Positions 9,250 through 27,283 of a stretch of 64,000 nt of DNA are shown piece by piece. The position numbers were made by a program, and so were the translations under genes. Origin of the DNA: Epiperipatus broadwayi (Eukaryota; Onychophora; Udeonychophora; Euonychophora; Peripatidae); contig JAQFVV010000555.1 of assembly GCA_028023455.1 (NCBI GenBank), positions 1 to 64,000 of the forward strand, given 5' to 3'. Each line of letters opens with the position of its first letter. Within the stretch, counting starts at the first letter, position 1. The notes under the pieces are model-generated. The model was not told where the DNA came from. It saw only the letters and a list, made by a program, of their open reading frames with translations, and ran no database searches.

Positions 9250-12180
9250 ATCAGAAGTAGAAATGTTAGCAGACTAGGATATGATTGCACAAGAACAGCA
9301 TATAATTAATAAGGTCTTTTTCTTTTTTGGTTTTTTTTTTTTTTCTTTTTGTAGAACCTATAAACTAATTTAAACCCTCATGTAAATATGTACAAAAAAG
9401 TTTTCTGTTGATAACGTTTTTTACCTAAAAAAATATATTACTTTTTAAAAATAAAATGTAATTGTAACCATATTTATTTATGATGTGCAGATAATGATAA
9501 TAATTTTCAATTAATGACTATCAGCCATATAATAAAAATATAAAAAATATAATTAATTTACTATTTATAAAACTAAAAGAAAAATTATTTAGACATATGA
9601 AATCATAAAACCATAAGTTCTCTGAAAAGATATTGATCTTATTGCACTGTTATATTTGGGTTATAAATTTCTACATAAGTTATAAATACTCATGTTTTAT
9701 CAAAAACATAATACAACAACAAAATGTTTTATTGGAGAAGATTATATGGTGTTTATTTAAGATCAAAGCAATAACTACAGACAGAATATAAGAATGATTT
9801 GTGACATCCTTAAGTATGCTAATAATAAAAATCATAATAGCAACAATTTCTTCTTATAAGTATCAGATTTATTGCTAAATTCTCCCATGAACAAGTAAAG
9901 CATTTTCTCAACTCATATTATTATTCTTAAAATACATAATTTTAATGAGATCATGTCATCACAGATGCTGGTGACACTTACATTAGGATTAATACTTTAC
10001 ATCATATAGTTAGGAGTCTAATATAATTAAACAATAATATTTGTGTATCATATACCCTTCATAAACTCATATGACTACATTTTGGGCAAAATAAAAAGGG
10101 TAAATTTGTACCCATTTAACTCTATATTCTAAATATCTTTCTATTATAGAAAATATTAGGTTGATTTAAAAAATTAACAAAACATATGAGAGATTAACTA
10201 TTAACATGGAATTAACATATTTTACTTTACTTTAAACTTTAACACAAAAAATCTCCAATGCATATTAGAAATGCAAACAAACATTTAGACTCGAGTTCTT
10301 TGATAAATATTACCTGTATCTTCCTTTTAGCACTTTATTCTTTTTGAACTTTTATTAAACTATATTAATAATAATAACTTTAAAATATTGCAATAATTAA
10401 AGAATTAAGTAACTATAGGATAAAAAAATTATAATCCTACTATCATTAAATAAGTGTATAAGAAACGTTATCCAGGCATGCCTCAAATATTTCTGACTAG
10501 ATAAAAGATATCATTTTGGTGTTTTATAATATGATAACTTTCAGTAAGAAAAATTTTACACACTTAATTCATATAAGAACATAATTAATTTTGAAGGATA
10601 AACTTTTATAGTTAAAAGTCACTAATATTGATTTTCCAAAAGCATTAAACAGATCATCAATTATTTATTTACATTACTTCAGATGTTGACGCAGCAATTA
10701 ATCTCATTTTAAGAAATAGCTTTCATAAGTTTTAACATATCTAAGCATATTTATGAATAAATAATACTGATGAATATAAATCCATTATCTTTTAATATCA
10801 ACCAAAATGTTAATCCCAGAACTTAAATTAGTTTTCATAGAAAATCCAAGGTTTATAAATAGTTTTTCATCAATATACTCTGCAGAGTTTCATTAATCCC
10901 TTGTCTCAATTTAATTTTATATTATTCAGCTAGAATTCAGGTCATTTTCACAATTGCCAGACTAAGTTATTGGTTAATCTATTCTATTGAAATCATTTGA
11001 TAATACTCATTAAATACAATCATAAAATAAAACAATAATTTAATCCATAAATTTTCATGAATTTTATACTTTTCAGTAGAAACTTAGATTGAAATAAGCA
11101 ATATAATTCCAAATGAGTGATTTCAATCTTTATAAAAAAGATGAATAATTATTGCAGTGTTATAACGACCTGTAGCATTCCACAAGTAAATTTGAAAAGC
11201 CCCCAGTTAAATTTAAAATTTCATTATTTTAAATGCATTACTGAATGATAAATGTTGTTAATAATTTAATTTCTCCATTTATGATGATGAATAAAAGTAA
11301 TCTTCATTTAAAAGGCAAATGTGTAGCCAGTTTCTAATCAGATATGCTACTGGTGAAGGATAACAAAATGGATAATTCCATGTGTAATTCCACTGTGGAC
11401 CTTCAACACACTATAATTAAAAGATAAAACAAATTTGCACAAGTAGTTGTACTTATAAGTTCTGCCATGTGATTAATGATTTCATAATTTTTTACCAACA
11501 ATAGTTCAATTTTTGGATTTGTGCAAAGAATTATCTGCTATCATTATTATGAAAATAGGCAGAAGCAGATGAGATTTGAAACTTTTCAGAGCTTAAAGCA
11601 CCAAATGTAAAACAAAACACTATATTATATTAATTTGTAATAAAATACACATTTATTTATTTCATAAATAAAAATGACTTATAATAATAAATATTAAAAT
11701 AAATGATTTTAGTTTAAAGTTTTCATTTTTAATTAATATTAAATATATATTTTTTAACACTATGAATAAACCTATTTAAGCATTTTGCAATTATATTTTT
11801 TTTTCAAATTTACTACATTTTACAATGCAAATATTCACACACAAGTGTCTAATTAGTATACTAAAAATTACTATCCTTAATAGGTATAATACTGGTTGTT
11901 TAGCTATACAAATAAAAATTTCAATTGTAATAACAATATTTTAAAATATTTTCTTTATTATATTGTACCTTTTTGTCCTAAGTATTTTTCTTTCAAAATA
12001 GTATTTATGGGAGTGTGTTTATTTATTTTTTAATATCAATTGTGCTTTAAAAAAATAGACACATATTTTTAAGACATTGTAATTGATAAAATTTATATGG
12101 AAAACATTTTAAATGATTTTAATAATCTATTGTAATAGGTAGTAGTATATCAATAAATATGAATAACACTTCTAATCTTA
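9250..12180. other. Gene-free AT-rich region
   Basis: AT-rich sequence with a pyrimidine tract near 9320-9350, possibly the tail of the LINE relic. I see no coding region, RNA gene or clear repeat in the rest. Confidence 0.5.
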
Positions 12181-12190
12181 TTATTTAACA

Positions 12191-12321
<131 letters not shown>

Positions 12322-12392
12322 CATCAACATTTGCTTTACATAATAAGTCAATAAAAATTTTAAAGCTTATGGTTATGATTATTAATTTAGAT

Positions 12393-12395
<3 letters not shown>

Positions 12396-12434
<39 letters not shown>

Positions 12435-12458
12435 TTACCATTAAATTTATCATATTTA

Positions 12459-12494
<36 letters not shown>
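12396..12494. repeat. Two (TA)n tracts around an inverted fragment
   Basis: TA dinucleotides flank a short stretch at 12433-12450 (CCATTAAATTTATCAT) that is the reverse complement of 12502-12517. The edge of the neighbouring PLE fragment is thus itself folded back here. Confidence 0.8.
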
Positions 12495-12502
<8 letters not shown>

Positions 12503-12720
12503 TGATAAATTTAATGGTTTACAAACTATTACAAAACATTCTTAAATCCACAGACATACTTTTGGTTAATTTTTTAAACTTGCCTCAACTGCCATTAAAT
12601 TCAAAAAACAAAAGTGGAAGCAAAGATCATCAATTCAAATTCCATAAATCTTGTAATTTAATGTTAGCAGCTTGTCAATTTATTAAATGCATTTTATTCC
12701 TGTTTATAAAAATTGCATCT
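12495..12720 (+). pseudogene. PLE fragment, plus-strand arm
   Basis: This stretch is a near copy, in opposite orientation, of 13029-13185. Both arms can be read as the PLE region just before the GIY-YIG domain (for example LPQLPLNSKNKSGSK). The open frame at 12502-12723 is a remnant, not a gene. Only this arm carries the sequence after about 12655, which I could not assign. Confidence 0.6.
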
Positions 12721-12734
12721 TAATTTTTTTTTTA

Positions 12735-13185
12735 CTATGGTTTCTTTCTTCATGAAGAATTTTTACATTTTCAAAATCAAATTTAAATTTATATTTACAT
12801 GTTTTTTCTTGATCGAAGAAAACTGAAGAAGCTATTAAATCACTATTATTTTACTTATTACATGCTTAGATAACAATTCATGCTCCCTCAACCTTTTCTC
12901 AATGCTGCACCTATATTCACCTATATATGATAGCATACAATCACAAAAAAATTGAGATATGACATTACTTTTCTGCTTGACAGGTATGACATCCTTAGAA
13001 ATATTAACTAACCTATTAATACAAGATTCATAGAATTTGAATTGATGACATTTGCTTCTGCTTTGTTTTTTGAATTTAATGGCAGTTGAGGCAGGTTTAA
13101 GAAATTAACCAAAAGTACTTTTGCAGATTTAAGGATTGTTTATAATAGTTTGTAAACCGTTAAATTTATTATTTCAATTATAATT
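12735..13185 (-). pseudogene. PLE relic with GIY-YIG endonuclease remnant
   Basis: Read on the minus strand, the segment resembles the C-terminal part of the PLE at 39901-41661. INRLVNISKD matches LNRLINNSKN. SYIGEYRCSIEKRLREH matches AYIGESRCTLEKRSREH, the GIY-YIG nuclease core. SSVFFDQEKTC with KFDFENVKILHEERN matches PSVFFDHNVTC with DFDFNKVKILCIERN. Stops between the pieces show decay. Together with 12495-12720 it forms an inverted pair with arms of about 158 bases and a spacer of about 375. It is an old insertion of the same PLE family. Confidence 0.75.
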
Positions 13186-13194
13186 ACAATTTTG

Positions 13195-18840
<5,646 letters not shown>

Positions 18841-18991
18841 GCACTTAATAAATGATATGTCTGTAGTGTAACTTTCACTACACCTCTGTCATTCATATTT
18901 TGGTCATATATTTATGATCAGACCTATCTGCAAAGTGTTAAAAAATGATGTAGTGAAAATTCTACTACAAAAAATATTATTCATTAAGTGC
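18841..18991. mobile_element. Short inverted-repeat element (MITE-like)
   Basis: A 151-base unit whose ends are reverse complements over about 43 bases with mismatches: GCACTTAATAAATGATAT on the left and ATATTATTCATTAAGTGC on the right, with TGTAGTG...CACTACA boxes just inside. No coding capacity and no obvious target-site duplication. Size and ends fit a MITE; the superfamily is unknown. Confidence 0.65.
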
Positions 18992-19302
18992 CCAGAGTGT
19001 TATTTAATTTCGATAAAAGTCAAACAATTTTTTTATTTTATTTAAAAAATAAAAATATGCTATTGCATGTTTTTTCTTCTTCTTATTACTTTTTCATAAA
19101 ATGGAAGAGAGAACATGTATTGACTAAATATATATAAATATGTCCTGACAGTTTATTATTAATAAATTATATTATTTTTTTTAAAAAATATGTTGTATAA
19201 TTTTAATTTATATATGCATACTAAAAAGTGTGCTCTCTCTATATATAAACAACAGTTTGAAATTGCTGATTGTTATTGATGTTGGGATTGTCTAGGTGTT
19301 GA
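18992..19302. other. AT-rich spacer, nothing recognised
   Basis: No gene, RNA or repeat recognised between the MITE and the next (TA)n tract. Confidence 0.5.

Positions 19303-19397
<95 letters not shown>
19303..19397. repeat. (TA)n microsatellite
   Basis: About 95 bases of pure TA dinucleotides. Confidence 0.97.
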
Positions 19398-19400
<3 letters not shown>

Positions 19401-22400
19401 TGTAGTGTTAAAAAGTACTATACATTTGTAGTTTAATAAACAATACATATTCTATTCTAATCAATTCATTAACAAAATGTGAACTATTATGCACATGATA
19501 TGTCTAATGTGTAAAAAGAGTACAGTATGTTACCTCGCCATATTGCATTCGAAAACAAACTATAAGCATGAGCTATGTCATTCATACTTTTCATCTTTTT
19601 CCTTTTTCTCTCTTTCCATATGTATACATATATGGAAATATTTTTTTATAGAAATATATTTTTATGTTTGCAAAATCATCATATAATAATAACTAAAGTG
19701 CAATAAAATTAGTACTTTCTTCTTTAAAGTTTCATTCATTCATACTTTCTAAAAATATATTACAAAAAGATAATGAATTATTTACTAAACTATTTTCTTA
19801 CTTCCTCATCACTCCGACAAAATAATGATCCACAAATTTGTCAAGAAATTATTTTATCTAAAAAGATCAGTAAAGACTAAACATGGTTTTCTTATTATTA
19901 TACTGAGTTAAAATGCTTTTTAAATTTTAAACCAATTACGATTTATAATTGTTATTATTATTAGGAGAAAATGGATGCTGATTGTGCGATTTTCTAATAA
20001 GAAAGTTTTTAAAATTAGACTGAAGAGTTTTGAAACAAAAGATAAACATTTAATGTTGTTAAGTGATTTATTCTTAACAACAAAATTCTATTAGCAAGAA
20101 CACTCAGAAAAAGACTGCACCTAAAGCAAAAGTAGGTAGAATGAGCCTGAGGAAAATAAGAATTAATTCTAACTAAAAGAAAAAGATAAAAAAGAAGACG
20201 TCTATAGAAACTAACTAAAAGGCTGAAGAAAATGCAATTTAACAGCGTATTAAATGTAAATAATGATAATATTCTACAATTGAATTTATTTTAATAATAA
20301 CAATACTAACATCATCTAAATAATATATATATATATATATAATACGATGATATAATTTATAAATGAAAGTTTTCAATAAATTTATAAAGAGAAAAAAAAT
20401 AAATCTTTTTTTTTCCCTTTAGGCCATTGTATGACTTGATTAAAGCTGACAATATTTTTTTTTTTTTTTGCAAAATGTTATAAATCAATTCAAACTGACA
20501 AGAAAAGTACAAATACACAAAACGTACACTTATATATACATATAATGAAGGCAATACTAGTACTGCTTTATATAAGAAGAAAGTTAGTAATTTTAAGTAG
20601 AAGATTTAAGGTAGTTCCACTTTTATTGTAAACGTAACAGTTGCTCCTGCAAACACGGTCAGAGCCGAAAATGCATTAAATATTATATTTAATGGTTTTA
20701 ATTTGTCCGTGTATAAAGCAATATTAGAGTTACATTTCAGCGATAATCATATATATATATATATATTAAATCACTGAAGCATTAAGATTGTAAACATTAA
20801 CGTGAATAATCAATCATTCTGGTAGGATGGTGTACCCATTGTTTGTTAATTTGTTTTTATGGAAGTAACAGAAAGTGTTTTTGCAATTTATTCCTTGTTG
20901 GAAATATTTAAAACTAATATTATTTTCATTTATTTTATTGCATATATTAATTACATGTAATGTTATATATACTCACACATATAGTCGGTACATCAGGCAA
21001 CACTTGTCGATTACTGTCTTAATTCCCTTGTGACCTTGTAATATATTACAGTCAAGGTCCATCACATATTCTGTTTTATAAAATATTGTGAAATTTATCC
21101 TGGAGATCTTTTAATCATTATCCTTCTTAATGCCTTCTATCACTATGATTATATTTTTTTGATGCTAGTTAGATCATAAAGTAACACATTTTTTTTATTT
21201 TATATTTCCATATAGTTAACCCTTCACTCAAATTTGTAATACCAGAATAAAAAAAATAATGATATATATAAATGAATTTCTTTTTTAATTCTGCAACACA
21301 AGACGTTTTTTTTATGGCAGACTACTTAAAATACTTTAATTACCATTTATATAAATTTCATCATAAATCCTATTCAATACAATAATTGCATCACTTATTA
21401 ATTTTTTAATATCAATAATATAATTTAAGTATATAACATGGTCACAAATATAAACAAAATTACTTATTTCATTAATTACTTCATATACTTTTAAATAGGA
21501 GTTAGATCTGTAGATAGAAATTTAAACTTGATGACTTCTAAAAAGGAGCTGTGAACCATGATTGCAGATCTTCTTGTAATATTATTTATACAATTATATT
21601 AACTTTATTATCAACAATAATAATATAATTTATCTTATATTAAAATTATAAAAGTATGAACCACTTACTTTTATATGCACTGTAACTTGCACTCCAACTA
21701 CTATTTTCTATCTTATTTTGCAAATTTTACCATTATTTTATCAAGAAATAAACAGCATAATGCTTCCACATTTAGAATTTTGTACAACTAATAAATCATA
21801 ATTTACATTTAAAGGTAAAAAAATGATATAAAAAGTACCTTTCCAGGCAGTGATTGATTGTTTATTGATGTCTCCACAAGAGAGCATGTTTCAACTATTT
21901 TGACAGTTCTATTTTCTTCATTTTGATTTTGACAAGAAAATGTATTATTGTCTAATATCGATTTACATATTTATGTTTTTTTTTTCCCACAAAATATTTA
22001 TGAAATATTAATTATTTCAGAAGAATACAATTTTAGTAGAAACAATTTACTATATAATTGGATGATAATCCTATGTTTTATATTGATAGCTATCGATTAT
22101 TTTCATCACTTATAAACAGAAATTTGTTTCTAAATTATTTTATTTTATTTTAATAATATGATTAATTTTAGAAACTAAACTAAAGCAAATATAATTTTAA
22201 ACAACAGATACATGTTTTATTGCTGATTTTGTAATTGATCAATTAAAAATTTAGAACTTTAATTCAACTCAATAGAAATTTTGAACATAAAAAGAAAATG
22301 AATTCACTCATTTATTATAAATGGTAAAAGCTAAGATATGTGTGAGGCATTTTCCTAACATTTAAAGTATGATCAGGAAGATGTGATTTGAATTCTATTC

Positions 22401-23200
22401 ATTAGTGTGACACCATAATAATACATATCTCTTAATGCATCTGTTTGTAATTCAGATGCAGATATTAATAAATTAGCTCAGAAGTTAATCATTGTATCAA
22501 TACAATCTGCAGTACATAGTGAACAAATCATTGTATACCAGATTTCCTCTGTAAAACACTATCCCTACATAACTAATATAAACCCTGGGCATTAATATCA
22601 TTATTTTCAGTATCCTAGCAGGAATATATTATCTGCATATGTAAAATCAAGCAGAACAATATACAATTCAATTTCTAGCACAAACTTTATTTCAAACTTC
22701 TAATAACCTTAATGTATTCAAGCCTGTCACTAATATTTATATATAAAAATAATATTAAATAAAACACATATTAAGTTCAATTTTCTATAAGTAAACAACA
22801 GATAAATCCACACAGTTTGACTGCTTATGTTACATTATTTTAATAAAAGAAATTCCCAAAAGTTATACAAAACATTTAATTTTTTAACACCTTTTGGGAT
22901 AAATTTCAAATAACTATTTAAATTCAAGCCATTTATGTTGCATAATGATATATAGTTTTGCTTATTTACTCTCACACTTTATTTATGTATCTTATTACAA
23001 ATTTAGTTCAAGATAGAATGGTTTATATTTTCTAATCCAAATTATGATAAATTTTTTTACACTGACTAATAAAATAATTTATTCTTTTCACTAACATTGA
23101 TCACAAAGAAACACATATAAACATTTATTTTTTATACTTAAAATATAAAGTTGTTATTAAAACAGCTGTACATAGAAGTATGTAAATGCTTGATATATAT
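19398..23200. other. Gene-free AT-rich region
   Basis: Contains short (TA)n tracts at about 20325-20341 and 20748-20766. Somewhat more GC-balanced patches at 20640-20720 and 20970-21060 could be old repeat fragments but match nothing else here. No gene, tRNA or clear element seen. Confidence 0.5.
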
Positions 23201-23334
23201 TGTACCGGTCACAATTCTATGTTCATCTAACAAGAGCTAACATCTAGGCAACAGTACCTCGAATCCAATCATGTGCAAGATACATAAGTCAGGAACAATC
23301 ATGAACTCTGCCCTCTTGCCTATTTTCTAGATCT
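23201..23334 (+). repeat. Dispersed repeat, copy 1 (possible LTR fragment)
   Basis: Shares with 49694-49815 a block including CCAATCATGTGCAAGATA, then CATTCATGAACTCTGCC-like sequence and TTGCCTATTTTC-AGATCT at the end. It starts TGTACCGG, the same first bases as the Gypsy LTR at 5943 and the insertion at 27284, so it may be an LTR fragment of a related family. The sequence after 23334 diverges from the other copy. Confidence 0.6.
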
Positions 23335-23691
23335 ATAACATTACGAACAACATTTCTGGTAATAACAAATAAAATTTTATTCATACCCATCCTGAAGCAA
23401 CAGAAGAGAGACCAGAGATCTACAGGGAATTACAATACTACTAGGCTTTGAACCCCAACCCCAAACATAGTGAAATAGCAAAAGTATTTGAATTTTACCC
23501 TTAATATTATTCATGAATAGAGCTAGGGATTGGCCGAGGGTCGGTAGAAATCAGTTATATATAATGCAATCTAATTAACGATGTGTATGCATAAATCATG
23601 AGGAAAAGCAGGCTTAAGTAATAATTATAGAGTTAATAATTTATTAATATTAATTAAAAAATAATAAACATATGTAATTTAACAAAGTTGA

Positions 23692-23693
<2 letters not shown>

Positions 23694-23732
<39 letters not shown>

Positions 23733-23736
23733 CATA

Positions 23737-23768
<32 letters not shown>
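23694..23768. repeat. Two (TA)n tracts
   Basis: TA dinucleotides on both sides of a short ATTAACATAATG interruption. Confidence 0.9.
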
Positions 23769-23770
<2 letters not shown>

Positions 23771-26482
23771 TTAATGCAATTATGGGTTTCACTTTGTTAA
23801 TGCTAATTTGCGTTTTAAAAAAGGTACATAACAAAAGAATATAAGTTACTGATTAAGTGATGCACAAATCTGCAATTGGATATTACAATTCAAACAAGGT
23901 ATAGATATTCAAGAGAAGTGGCTTAATATGCTAACAAGAAATATATACATATTACCATATTATGTAACGTGAATGCTATGATTATTTTAATGGAAACTCA
24001 TTGATCTTAAAATAGATAGATGGAATATAATGTACATAATTTTGTTAAGGTTCCTATGAACCGCATTTGAAAATATTTATTAGTTTACATCATTTACTTC
24101 AATAATAACTGGAGCTTAAAATGTTTAAACAGTGTAGTTATTTAGATTTATTTTACTCTATTCTTTTCTTATTAGAAAAGAATTACTTAGCATTACTTAT
24201 TGACGCACTCAACACTTTCATAATGAGAAGGCAGGTAGCTTAAACAAGCTTTAAAATGACATTAATTAACTAAAAACATGAGATGAATTCAGAAATCATG
24301 ACATTACCTCTTACAGATTTAGAATGGGTTTATATAAAAATATTAAACTAGAATCATGGTGCTGACTAAAATAATAATGTTAGAAATGGTTGAGTCCATT
24401 TTGGGATGAACACTTCATCAATAATATGAGAGTGTAAAATGTATCTGGTACACAAGACAGGTCAGCATTTTAAAGAAAGGTGGTAACATGTAAGAAGATC
24501 ACAGCCTGTTTTCCAGTATTAACCTGTGCAGAGCTTACCGGCCACCTTGATGATATCCAAGATTCGGTGATTCCAAACCCTGATATGCCATGAGAGAACT
24601 AATTCCATTGATCTGGGTTTTAATTTTGATAAAACAAAAAGAAGAAAATTTCATAACATTATGTAAGCCTAGCAATGCTAAATAAATTAAATCAGGTTCT
24701 TAATAATGCTGATAAGTGAATTAAAGCCCTTATAATTTAATAACATCTGGTGTAATGATATGACATAAATTAATCCCTCTCAAAAGGTACGCAAATGTCC
24801 TTACATATTTTTTAGAATGTCACACACAAAAAGAGGGATTATTGTTCCCTTCATTAAATAAATATTAATACGCCAACCAGCAATTACTTCTATAAAAGAT
24901 TATCAGGTTAAAATGGTGTGATAAGCAAATGATTGAAAATATAAGAAAACACACAGTAAAGATAGATCAATAAATTTACTTTATAGTATAATTTGAAAAT
25001 AAAATCAATAGTGTAAAATATGGCAGTAATGAAACATATTAAATGTAGCAGTGAATAAGCTGCCACTAAGCAATTATGGTAATTCAAATATTTTTCAATC
25101 AAGCTAACCTTTTATTATGTAAGAAAGCTTACATTTAAGATATGATATCCCATAATTTCAAGAATAGTTATTAACAAAATTTAGTATCAGTTCACTGGAT
25201 TGAACTGTTAGCATACCAAATTAAACAACATGAAATTTATAGAATAAAATAAAAGTGTGCCACATTTAAAATATTAGAAACAAGAAAATGTGAAACCCAT
25301 TAAAGAAATACACAAAAAATAGAGTTTTAGATTTGTGCATTATCTTTTAGAACAGAGAGACAAAGTCATTACTCTCTAGAACGGTTACAATTAATATTAC
25401 ATTATATTTTGATAGAAAGAGAACTTTACAAATAATTTAGATTTTTAAAATGAAAGTCTTTTAAAGAGTTCATATGAGTGGCAAGCTTATGCTTTACCTT
25501 CCAAATCTTGATGTCTTCATTGTACGTATGAATTTGAATGTGTAGAATTATAAATGAAGAAAACATGGTTAAGCAAGGCAAAGTTCTGACAAATAATGGT
25601 TGGCATCTTGAAGTAATTATGATAGCATTTAAATTAGGCAGTCCATAAGTGGAGATGGCAGGTTAACATAGCAGAATGAAAACACTTTTGGAGAAGAATG
25701 GGAAAGCAAATTTAGCCCCTTTACTCTGGAGTCATATTTCAAAAATTAAACAGACGTGGATCCATTCTGCAAAGGTATTAAAATGGCGAACCAAGAGACT
25801 TAGCCTAAAATTTCAACTCTATTTATACTAGTAAAAACCTTCTAGAATGTTCTCTGTTCCCACTAGATATGGCCTGGATGTCCATTACGTGGCTGAAATA
25901 CACCTCTTACCTAATTTTAACGATGACACAACAAGTTCTAGAGAGTATTGTTTTAATCTATTTCTAAAATGGAAATAGATTCAAAAGATATAATTTTCAT
26001 TAACATTTAGTTTGCTAAGGGATTTTAACTTATTAATTACCTTTTTTAAACAAATCTTACAATATTCTTTTATTTATAGATTTTACGTTTCCAAGTTATT
26101 TTAATTGCTCTCTAGAACTTTCATTAGTATTGCATAAGAAAATAAAATACATGAACTAAAATAAAATATACATAACTATAAAATAAATATACATATTTTA
26201 TTACGACAAATATATTTCAAATAATATCACACACATACGTAACTATTAAAAGGGCATGGAAATTTAAATATTTCCAACTTAAAATTATTAAATAATCTTT
26301 TATATTAATAATGCTTAACTTATAAACATAACAAAAATAATAACAGAGAGTTTTAAAACTAGTATGTGCATCCTTTTCACTCTCTAGTGATTTAACACAT
26401 ATATAGATGAGTTTAAACCTCTGATTCAAGGTTTTGAATCACCAGACAGTGAAGCCAAAAATATGTGTAATATATTTTCCGT
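23769..26482. other. Gene-free region, weak inverted motif
   Basis: AT-rich, with more GC-balanced patches at 24450-24600 and 25480-25950. A 13-base motif TACTCTCTAGAAC at 25370-25382 recurs inverted at 25935-25947, and a similar direct copy lies near 26108. I see no coding region. Confidence 0.45.
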
Positions 26483-27283
26483 TTATATATATATATATTC
26501 TAACCTCCCCCCGCGCGTTCTCACCCCAAAATATATTGTTTAATACGAATATTATGGGTTCTAGCTCAGTTAACAAATAAATAAATGAAATATTCAGCAT
26601 TAATTAAAATGATTACTAGCTCTAATTTTAAAATACAAATACGGTTCAATTTTAAAAATGAATTAACAAATATTTACTATTTTCATGAGACATGGAGTGA
26701 CAATACCGGGAACGAGATAGACTACATTGAGGAAATATCCACACGATACTACCTCAATGGCATAAGAACACTATCCCCTCTTTTTTTACTATTATACCAA
26801 ATAACTAACTCATAGTATTCTTACGACTTTCTAAGCTCTATGCACTACGATTAAAATAATAATCATATCTTCTCTTCTTTATAACAAGAATCTAGCTCAA
26901 TTAAATAAAATGAAATAAAATAAATAAAATCTCAGGTTCATAAATTGTATTCTAACTGATTTAAAATTACGGTAGTAAAATATGAAAAGGGAATTTTATG
27001 TCATAATCTACTACACAGCAACTAATAATAATAAAATAATAATAATATAATATAATCTTATTTCTTCCTAAATGAAATAAATAAATACGTACGTGGTAGT
27101 ATTTTAATAATCTGACAACAGAATATGTGTGGCAACATTAGCATATAATTTAATGTAATATTGTGGCAACTGACTTATGACCAATAAATAATATAAAATT
27201 ATGATCTTTTAATTTTAACATACCAATAAATTCTCAAAATTATTATAACACTTTTATGTTTACCTTTTGTGCAAAACCTATAT
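26483..27283 (+). repeat. Long non-coding repeat family, copy 2, left part
   Basis: Begins with (TA)n and a C-rich patch (CCTCCCCCCGCGCG) as copy 1 does. It then aligns with 13200-13765 through a CTAAATGAAATAA anchor and a TCAAAATTATTATAAC anchor near the right end. The alignment stops at 27283, where foreign DNA starts with TGTACCGG. Confidence 0.7.
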
